A stretch of DNA of 64,000 bases from Alkalinema sp. FACHB-956 (GTDB lineage Bacteria > Cyanobacteriota > Cyanobacteriia > Leptolyngbyales > Leptolyngbyaceae). The translations under genes and the position numbers were made by a program. The stretch is from assembly GCF_014697025.1 (NCBI RefSeq), contig NZ_JACJRC010000024.1:1-64000 (forward strand), written 5' to 3'. The notes beneath the pieces were generated by a model. That model ran no database searches. It saw only the letters and a list, made by a program, of their open reading frames with translations, and was not told the DNA's origin. How positions within the stretch are numbered: position 1 is the first letter of the stretch; the number at the start of each line of letters is the position of its first letter. Of the stretch, positions 53,096-60,497 are shown piece by piece.

Positions 53096-56000
53096 TTAAG
53101 AAGACGGTACCCGTGCGGCTTCAGTGGGTCTGCCGCAATGGACAGGGGGAACACCCATGACTTGGCGACTGGCCAGTAGGGAGAGACTGCCATCGGGATT
53201 CCACTGCCATCGATCGGCTTCGATCGGGTGACTATCCAAAGCGCCATTGCCCGTCCAGTTAGGAGTGAAATCGCGATCGCCACTCGGTGACAGATTGTGA
53301 CTGGGGGGAATGTTGAGTACTTCCTGGGGACTCGGCGGTAATCCACCGCGACCGGTGACCACAAAGCGATTGGCCTGTCGCAGTTGAGAGCACACGGGAT
53401 CAATTTGATGGGAAAGATCTAGAAGATCCGCAGGGAGTTCGTTCACGCTTTTGCTGGGATCAATCTCAGGACTGTTAATCGTGACAATACCATCAATCCC
53501 AAATTCAGAACTGGCTGTAATGTCGCTGAAGGGGATCGGGCGGGGTTGAAAACTTAATCCATACAAGCCTCGGGTCGTAATTTGGATATTGCCACCCCGT
53601 TCTCGCAGGGCTCTTGCGGTAATGTCGCTATTTTCATCCGGTAAGGCAATGATGAAACCAGCCTCTACTTTAATGTTGCCACCGTTGCCCTTATCGAAGG
53701 CGCGAGCCGTAATTTGGCTCCCCTGGCGCATCACCAACAGGTCTTGAACGTTCAGATCGATCGTAGCGCCAGTGCCTTGGGCGGTCACAGCAATCAGAGT
53801 CCCGTTCGAGAGGGTAAAGTTGTTGGCTGCGATCGCCAATTTCCCTCCATTGCCTGCGGTGGTACTAGAGAGCAATAGACTATCCTGAACCTTAAGATGA
53901 TCAGCCGTAACATCCAGTTGGCCACTATTTCCCGATGCCCAACTGCTGACGGAGATCAGTGCATCTTGGCTAATGTCAATTTGGGGGGATTTAAGGGATA
54001 GATTGCCCCCTGCGCCTTGGGCATAGGAGCTAGCGAACAAGCCCGTTTGCTGTTCTGAGAGTTGAAAGATTTGTTGGGCAGTAATTCGCAGATCTCCCTC
54101 CGGTCGTTGCACAAGAATGGCAGCGCCTTGAGGTGGGTTCGGAGGGTTCACTGTTGGTGGAATAAACACCAAATTTCCTTTGGTCACTCCGTCTAGTAAG
54201 AGTTGGAGGGTTGGTGCGATTTGCCCTGTCCCTTCAAAGACAGCCTGTTCTGAGGCATCAATGGAGATATCGCCTGCTTGGCCTCGACCGAAGGTGGTTG
54301 TGCGAATACGCCCCCCTGACTGGGCCGTAAAGATACGGCTACTGATGATGATGTCTCCGCCCCGTTGTCCGGTAGTACTCGCATCTAATTTGGCAAAGTC
54401 AGTTACGCGAAAGTGATCCGTCGTAATCGCGATCGTGCCTCCCTGGGCCGCTGCGGACGTGGTATTCGTAAAAAATCCGCCGCCGGACCCTGAGACCACA
54501 ACCATCTCTCGACTGTTAACACTAATGTTGCCCGATCGATCTTGACCTGAAGTAGAAGCAGCGACTACCGCACTATCGGTCACCCAAAGCTGACGACTAT
54601 TGAGATTGATATTTCCCCCTCTCCCTCCCACAGAGCGAGCCGTTACCGTTGTGGGACTCGTGCGATCGGGCGACATTCCATTTAAAACAATTCTATCGGT
54701 TGCATTGATAGTCAGGTTGCCACCTTCCAATTGGTTCGTACTGCTGGTACTCAACCGGGCCCCTTGGAGTAGCGTCAACTGCCCAGTGTTAATTTCTAGC
54801 TCACCCGCTTTCCCGCCTCCCAAGCCGGTTGTGGAAATACTGGTCGTGACCCCCGGTACATCTGATAGCGGAAATTGAATGAGATCACTGCCTACCACAT
54901 CCACTCGATCGCGCGCATGAATGGTTAACTTGCCACTGCTCCCTGAATTGAGAGTCGTTGTTGAAACAAAACTATTTGTCTGTAAAGTCAAGCGATCGGT
55001 ATTAATGGTCAGAGAACTACTATCACTGGGGCTATGAATCGCAGTCAGACTTGAAATCAGTCCCTGATCTAATGTGATGTCTGACGCATTAATAGTTAAG
55101 CTACTTGGTAATCCTACTCCTGCTGTAATGTTAGTAATGTAAGCTCCATTTAACAAAGTTAAATTTTCTGTATTTAGGATAATTCGTCCTGTTGTTCCAG
55201 AATTGAGCGAAATTGTAGCAATAATATTATTGGCCTTAGTAATATCTAAGGTTCCTGTGGCAAGTGCCTGCAAGGTCTGAGCGTGATTCCCAGTTCCCAG
55301 AATTTCAATGGTATCCCTGGCGTTAATGGTCAGATCACCCCCGGCAACAGCTCCTAAATTCAAGGAGAGAATTCGAGCATTGTTGGCCATCTGGAACGAT
55401 TGTCCCTGAATCTGAATGGCTCCCGAAGGATTTCCAGAAGTATTAATTGTGGCTCCGTCTAAGAGCTGGATTTTTCCTAAGGTGGAAACATTGGGATAAC
55501 TCAGCGCTAAGCCCCTTAAATTAGGGGTGATTGTAACTTGTCCAGCAGCCTGAACACTTCCCAATTCGACCCGTCCACTGGGCGCGAACAAGTTCCCTCC
55601 CCGTACCAGCACATCTCCGCCCACTAAGGCTAGCGTTTGTCCCGGTGCAACGGCTAAGGCAGGAGATTGCTGCACAATGGTGCCAGGAGCGGAGCCAAAT
55701 TGTAGTCCCAGGGGCAGATTAATGGCTAGTAAGGGGGGAGCTTGAGGATTCGTAGCACTAAATTCCCCTCCATCACTAAACTGATACCCCTTTGCGGTGG
55801 TGGCTACAAACGCCCCCCCGATCGCCAACCGAGCATTCTGTCCAAAGGTAATGCCGTTGGGATTGAGGAAAAAAAGATTGGCATTGCCATTGGCTGTGAG
55901 AACGCCATCAATTTGGGAGGGAAGTTGGCCCGTCACCCGTGTAATGATATTTTGAGTCAGGGTTGGATCAACTTGGAAATTAGCAACCTGTCCCCTCGGC

Positions 56001-56215
56001 ACTGAGAAGCGCTCAAAACTGTGGAAAAGGTTGCCTCCCCGCTGAGTTCCGCCTGTAATTTGGAAAGTCGTTGCCTGTTGCTGAACTTGGGTGGTGGTGG
56101 GTAGCGTATTATCTGGCACGATCGGAACGGTTTGCGCGATCGCACGGGGACTGCTGACAACACTGAGCAGTCCTAGGATGGCCAAAAGCCCAAAGTGGCT
56201 CGATTGGAACTGCAT
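53096..56215 (-). CDS. filamentous-haemagglutinin TpsA protein, copy 1
   Basis: This 1039-residue secreted protein has a signal peptide (MQFQSSHFGLLAILGLLSVV, cleavage after RAIAQ), the TPS domain that guides two-partner secretion (GGNLFHSFERFSVPRGQVA, IDGVLTANGNANLFFLNPNG), and a long right-handed beta-helix region. Near the C-terminus comes VCSQLRQANRFVVTGRGGLP, then a ~90-residue tail with a second Cys (VHCGRP). It should be exported by an outer-membrane TpsB pore, which is not in the window. It is the first gene of the FHA-CHAT pair and has a 450-bp upstream region. Confidence 0.92.
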   Translation of the reverse strand: MQFQSSHFGLLAILGLLSVVSSPRAIAQTVPIVPDNTLPTTTQVQQQATTFQITGGTQRGGNLFHSFERFSVPRGQVANFQVDPTLTQNIITRVTGQLPSQIDGVLTANGNANLFFLNPNGITFGQNARLAIGGAFVATTAKGYQFSDGGEFSATNPQAPPLLAINLPLGLQFGSAPGTIVQQSPALAVAPGQTLALVGGDVLVRGGNLFAPSGRVELGSVQAAGQVTITPNLRGLALSYPNVSTLGKIQLLDGATINTSGNPSGAIQIQGQSFQMANNARILSLNLGAVAGGDLTINARDTIEILGTGNHAQTLQALATGTLDITKANNIIATISLNSGTTGRIILNTENLTLLNGAYITNITAGVGLPSSLTINASDITLDQGLISSLTAIHSPSDSSSLTINTDRLTLQTNSFVSTTTLNSGSSGKLTIHARDRVDVVGSDLIQFPLSDVPGVTTSISTTGLGGGKAGELEINTGQLTLLQGARLSTSSTNQLEGGNLTINATDRIVLNGMSPDRTSPTTVTARSVGGRGGNINLNSRQLWVTDSAVVAASTSGQDRSGNISVNSREMVVVSGSGGGFFTNTTSAAAQGGTIAITTDHFRVTDFAKLDASTTGQRGGDIIISSRIFTAQSGGRIRTTTFGRGQAGDISIDASEQAVFEGTGQIAPTLQLLLDGVTKGNLVFIPPTVNPPNPPQGAAILVQRPEGDLRITAQQIFQLSEQQTGLFASSYAQGAGGNLSLKSPQIDISQDALISVSSWASGNSGQLDVTADHLKVQDSLLLSSTTAGNGGKLAIAANNFTLSNGTLIAVTAQGTGATIDLNVQDLLVMRQGSQITARAFDKGNGGNIKVEAGFIIALPDENSDITARALRERGGNIQITTRGLYGLSFQPRPIPFSDITASSEFGIDGIVTINSPEIDPSKSVNELPADLLDLSHQIDPVCSQLRQANRFVVTGRGGLPPSPQEVLNIPPSHNLSPSGDRDFTPNWTGNGALDSHPIEADRWQWNPDGSLSLLASRQVMGVPPVHCGRPTEAARVPSS

Positions 56216-56664
56216 GGCTAAGTCGCTCCATCAACGAGAGAAGGCATCCTCCCCCCGTCTTGACCTGTGATTGTGGAAGGCAGAGACCTGCTGAAGCGAT
56301 TGGGCACAGATCTAACCAGTAGCCATCCAACCAGTAGCCACAGACTTGTCAAAATGGGCACTGGATACCCATTCCACCAAGAAACTATTGTCAGGTTCAT
56401 AGATTGAGAAGAAGGGGCAATAGGCAAGCAAATAAGAACCCAGGGAAGCACACAATTGTCTGTTCCCGTAGTTTCGCTTGAAACCGGATATTTTGGGGCA
56501 AAATCCCTTTAATTTTTGATGAATTTTTCAGAAATAATCCAATACACTGCCTATAGAGATTACATGCTATGGCCTTGCTCAACAGTCCGGGGATCACCGA
56601 CCCAACGGCCTCATTAAGATCCCCCCCAAATCCAAAGAATTCTGCCTGGAAGCATGATATTGTG
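56216..56664. other. divergent upstream region
   Basis: No gene is supported in these 449 bp. They must hold promoters for the minus-strand FHA gene and for the plus-strand riboswitch-hupE transcript. Confidence 0.5.
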
Positions 56665-56785
56665 CTTCAGTCGGTTCTGTCGGAGAACAGCCGCCAGAGG
56701 TAACGGGGAAAGCTTGGTGCAAGTCCAGCGCTGTCCCGCAACTGTAATGAGACGTTTCGTCTCTGAGCCAGGATGCCCACCGATG
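56665..56785 (+). promoter_or_regulatory. cobalamin (B12) riboswitch
   Basis: The conserved core is clear: GGTTCTGTCGG at the 5' side, then GGGAAAGCTTGGTGCAAGTC, GCTGTCCCGCAACTGTAATG (the B12 box) and GAGCCAGGATGCCCACC at the 3' side. It ends 40 bases before the hupE start, so ligand binding would most likely hide the ribosome-binding site or end transcription when B12 is abundant. Ends are approximate. Confidence 0.95.
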
Positions 56786-56825
56786 TTTATTCCTATTTTC
56801 AAGATCTGCGAGGTACAGAAAGAGA

Positions 56826-57512
56826 ATGACCCAGTTGAAAGTTTCTAGAAATCGATCCTTGCTCCCATCGTTTACGGTTCTCAGTCTCTTGACCGGGGCC
56901 TTACTGTTGAAAGCGACTCCATCCCTAGCGCACCATGCGATGGGAGGGAACTTACCGACAACTTGGTTCCAAGGGTTGATGTCGGGCCTTGCCCATCCTA
57001 TTATTGGCCCTGATCATTTTGCTTTTATCGTCGCGGTAGGACTTCTGGCCGCAATTAAGCGGCAAGGTCTGTGGTTGCCTGTTGCCTTTGTCGTGGCCGC
57101 GATGCTGGGAACGGGGCTGCACCTGACTCAATTCAATTTACCTGGGGTGGAACTCTTTGTTTCTGGCTCGATCGTCCTTTTTGGGGCGTTGCTAGTCATG
57201 AAAAAGTCCCCGAATACAGGGCTTGTGGCTGTTCTGACTGCGATCGCAGGATTGTTCCACGGCTATGCCTACGGAGAAGCCATTTTTGGAGCAGAAACCA
57301 CTCCATTCTTTGCCTATTTAGCTGGCTTCACGATGATTCAGCTCGTGATCTCAATTGCAACCTTTTGGATCAGCCATGTAATGATTCTGGGCCGAAACCC
57401 TGAAGGGGGGGCTGTCCAATTCCATTCAGCTGGCTTTGTGATCTTAGGAATGGGGCTTGCATTTCTAATTTCACAAGTGATGAGTCTTCTCTTCCCATTC
57501 GCTGCGGCTTAG
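56826..57512 (+). CDS. hupE: HupE/UreJ family metal (probably cobalt) permease
   Basis: This 228-residue membrane protein has a signal-like first helix (LLPSFTVLSLLTGALLL, cleavage near SLAHH), the signature HPIIGPDHFAFIVAVGLLAA and five more membrane helices. HupE proteins move nickel or cobalt. The B12 riboswitch in front indicates cobalt import for cobalamin synthesis, since such control is seen on cobalt transporters. A clear terminator follows, so riboswitch and gene form a self-contained unit placed between the two FHA-CHAT gene sets. Confidence 0.92.
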   Translation: MTQLKVSRNRSLLPSFTVLSLLTGALLLKATPSLAHHAMGGNLPTTWFQGLMSGLAHPIIGPDHFAFIVAVGLLAAIKRQGLWLPVAFVVAAMLGTGLHLTQFNLPGVELFVSGSIVLFGALLVMKKSPNTGLVAVLTAIAGLFHGYAYGEAIFGAETTPFFAYLAGFTMIQLVISIATFWISHVMILGRNPEGGAVQFHSAGFVILGMGLAFLISQVMSLLFPFAAA

Positions 57513-57544
57513 TCGTGCATTAGACAACGAAGTGATACTTTTGG

Positions 57545-57599
57545 GCTCCTAGTTCAGACCAGATTGATCGTCTGTGCTGAATTAGGAGTCTTTTATTTA
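57545..57599 (+). terminator. rho-independent terminator of hupE
   Basis: CTCCTAGTTCAG pairs with CTGAATTAGGAG, with further pairing of CCAGA/TCTG near the loop; the right arm is followed by TCTTTTATTTATT. It lies about 35 bases past the stop. Confidence 0.85.
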
Positions 57600-58702
57600 T
57601 TATTTTGTATTGAAAATTAATTGAAATCATCTTAACGAAGTAATGGTTCTTTCGATATTCAAGAAAACTACTTCAAGATTCATAGTTAAAATTTACAAAA
57701 TTATAATTTCTCCGACTTAATTCATCGTTGTAAATTGAGGTCGATCGACTGTTTCATATCAGCAGCATTTCTAATTTTATTTTCTTCATTGATCAAAATT
57801 TCAAGCAAGAGAATTTGATTGTCTCTAGAGAATTTTATTATCGCAGTCTACGGATGTCAGGCAACTATTCAGGCTTCACTGTCTGCATCTGCCTCGTCGG
57901 CCTCGTCGGCTCAATTGAGTCAGTTCTACTCAGCGAGATTAATTCCGTAAAATCAACGCTTTCGCCACGGATTTCTTTATTTTAGGATCGTTTTATATCG
58001 ATCGCTTCAGACCATACGCTTCAGATCATCGTCAGTTAGATCAACGGGGTTCAGCAAGACCGTAAAAACACTGATTACGATTAGCACTATTAAACTATAA
58101 ACCTAATATATTTAGCTTCTGGATAAAAAATGTTAAAACAAGTTGTTGGCACTTGATAAATCTGGTCTCTCAAAGTAAGTCGGGAAAAAGAGCAAATATT
58201 TCCTGTAGAACCTAGAAAATCAGAACAATATCAATCGAGAAGAGCGGCTTAAGCGTGATTGGCACTCTCTGGTATGCAAGTTAAAAAATGCTCGATATCC
58301 TGTCTGAAAAGGTTGCTTCATCAAAGATTTACGAATTTTGCTTAATTATTAGCCAACTTTTCATAATTGACTTGTGTAATATTTCTCTTGGTAAATCGCT
58401 GAAACTGGCTTCAAACTAGGTTTTTAAGATGAATATTGATCGATGGCGAAGTTCCTGTTTTTGAGTGGTGTGGCATGCTTATATTATTTAAGCGTTTAAT
58501 AGAATTAGATTTAGATTAGGTGTACCACTCGCGCGATCGAAGAACTTAATTTTTTGAGGTTATTTGAGATGCTTCTACTGATGGCCTCTACTCATGTGGT
58601 CTCGACCCATTTTTGAATAACCCTATTGACGTGGATCCAATCCGTTGATGGGGCGTGTATCTATCTTTCATGTCCTGCTGAAATTTGCACTGAAAATACC
58701 CC
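57600..58702. other. 1.1-kb AT-rich gene-free region
   Basis: Nothing codes for protein here that I can support; the longest start-to-stop frames are under 30 codons. By eye, AT content is clearly higher than elsewhere and there is no full HIP1 site over most of it. One small repeat (GCCTCGTCG twice, near 57890) is present. It lies upstream of the metalloprotease gene and could hold its promoter or an unrecognised RNA. Confidence 0.5.
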
Positions 58703-60271
58703 ATGCAACTAAACTTTACCTTTGACCCGGGCACATCCCTGCAGCAAATGATTGGTATAGAAACTGCTGGCAGGATTTGGTCACAGTATTTAACTGATAA
58801 CGTCAGTGTCAATATCCATGTCGGTGTTTCCAGTAGTTTGCCGGCCTCTGTGATTGGGGGTGCATTACCTGCAATCAGTGCCAAAACCTCCTACTCTAGT
58901 GTTCGCAATGCGATGGCAGTCGATCGGCGATCCGCCGATGACTATACTGCTTTTTTCAACCTTTCCTCAGGGAGCAATCAAACAGCGAATTTTGACTGGA
59001 TGACCACGGACTGGGTGCCAGTGTCCCAACAGCTCAGTACCCAACGCGGTATCAGTACCCTGAATTTGACCAATGCGAATGCCAAAGCTCTAGGGTTATC
59101 CACTAACGGGGCTGCCTTGGATGGCTATATTCTCTTGAGGGCAAGTGCGCCATGGAGCTATGACTTTACCCGGAGTACAACGCCCTCAAGCAGTCAGGTC
59201 GATTTCCTGAGCACCGCTCTGCACGAAATTGGTCACATCTTGGGATTCGTGAGTGGAGTAGATGATCCCATCTGGACGACAAATGCCCATAACGCCTACA
59301 AAGCAGGGCAGTTGCACACTACCTACAACAACATTATTGCTAATCGCACCCAAAACGCTACGCCTCTTGACCTATTCCGGTTTAATTACAGCAAGAGTAG
59401 CTTCTTCCCCGATTTGTCCTACGGACAGATTGGAGGCCGCAAGGGATTTTCGATCGATGATGGTCTGACCTTTATTCAAGAGCTATCCAGTGGAGACAAT
59501 GTCAGTTTGTCTGGAGATGGTCAGCAGGCCAGCCATTGGACTCGTGGGACGAATGCCATCATGGCTCCAACAATTTCGCTGGGGCAACGGATGAATATTA
59601 GCAACATCGATTTGCGCGCCATGGATGTGATGGGTTGGGATCTCGCTACAGCTGGCATTAACACCACCATCAACCTCTCAAGCTTGCAAACCCAAGCTAG
59701 GCAATCACTGGCTGCTCGGCTGGGGCAAACCGTGACATGGTTAGATGCCAATCAGTCAACCGCTGCTCAGCAGCTCAGTCAGAATCGCTCCCAAGATATC
59801 GTTCAAATGATTGCTAGAAGCGTAATCTACAGATGGGGCGGTGATGGAGATGGTTGGTGGCAAACCGTTGTTGGGCTATTGAGCAACTTGGGTTTATTCT
59901 CAACGTTAGACAACCAGACGAATCTATCTACAACCTCAGTTTTGGATCCTAATTCAACTACCGGCCTCTCTGGTAGTTCTATAGTTCCATCGTATTTCGC
60001 TCCTAATGTAACTGTGGATTTTGGTCAACGAAATTTGACCACGGTATCAGCACCCAGTGAGACTAATCTTGCTGTGACATCCACTGTAACAATCATCCCT
60101 ACCATTCAAGTTAATCTTCTTTCGGTAAATAATCTGAGTAATTACTACGAGAGCCAAGTGAACTCGTTGATTGAACCACAAGCCAATCAATTTCTGCGAG
60201 CTGTTCAAGCAAACGTTCCAGGGGCGATTGAGCAACCCAACTGGGGAGGCGATGGTGATGGTTGGTGGTAG
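58703..60271 (+). CDS. zinc metalloprotease with WGGDGDGWW motifs
   Basis: This 522-residue protein is a metzincin-like zinc protease of the NF038122-type family. The zinc motif is H174EIGH178 in LSTALHEIGHILGFVSGVDD. Downstream are SSGDNVSLSGDGQQASHW and IMAPTISLGQRMNISNIDLRA, then the Met-turn-like MDVMGWDL. No signal peptide is seen. The motif WGGDGDGWW appears twice, at about residue 378 and as the very last residues of the protein. The two DNA copies (59834-59860 and 60242-60268) differ at three synonymous positions, so the peptide is under selection. The next gene is the second FHA gene. Confidence 0.85.
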   Translation: MQLNFTFDPGTSLQQMIGIETAGRIWSQYLTDNVSVNIHVGVSSSLPASVIGGALPAISAKTSYSSVRNAMAVDRRSADDYTAFFNLSSGSNQTANFDWMTTDWVPVSQQLSTQRGISTLNLTNANAKALGLSTNGAALDGYILLRASAPWSYDFTRSTTPSSSQVDFLSTALHEIGHILGFVSGVDDPIWTTNAHNAYKAGQLHTTYNNIIANRTQNATPLDLFRFNYSKSSFFPDLSYGQIGGRKGFSIDDGLTFIQELSSGDNVSLSGDGQQASHWTRGTNAIMAPTISLGQRMNISNIDLRAMDVMGWDLATAGINTTINLSSLQTQARQSLAARLGQTVTWLDANQSTAAQQLSQNRSQDIVQMIARSVIYRWGGDGDGWWQTVVGLLSNLGLFSTLDNQTNLSTTSVLDPNSTTGLSGSSIVPSYFAPNVTVDFGQRNLTTVSAPSETNLAVTSTVTIIPTIQVNLLSVNNLSNYYESQVNSLIEPQANQFLRAVQANVPGAIEQPNWGGDGDGWW

Positions 60272-60332
60272 TAGAGCGGTTCAACAGTTGATAGTAATTT
60301 TTGGCAACGATTCATTGGGAATCTGGGGTAGC

Positions 60333-60360
60333 TAGTCAGACTATATGTTGACTATTTTTT
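60333..60360 (+). terminator. weak rho-independent terminator
   Basis: TAGTCA (60333-60338) pairs with TGACTA (60349-60354), followed by TTTTTT. The stem is only 6 bp, so termination may be partial and allow read-through to the FHA gene. Confidence 0.5.
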
Positions 60361-60497
60361 AAGGCATCCTAAAGAATAAATCATGGGCAAGATTCTACAA
60401 GTTTAGATCTGGTCTTCATGGATGAGTGTCTTTGGATCTGACTCGCTGATATTGGTTTTCCTTCGAATTCGATCTTTTTTGTCATCCCAAATTCCTT

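Noticed and set aside
53041..53403. 120-codon extension of the CHAT gene overlapping the FHA gene
   Set aside because: ATG 53040 gives a signal peptide and avoids a 308-bp overlap with the FHA coding sequence.
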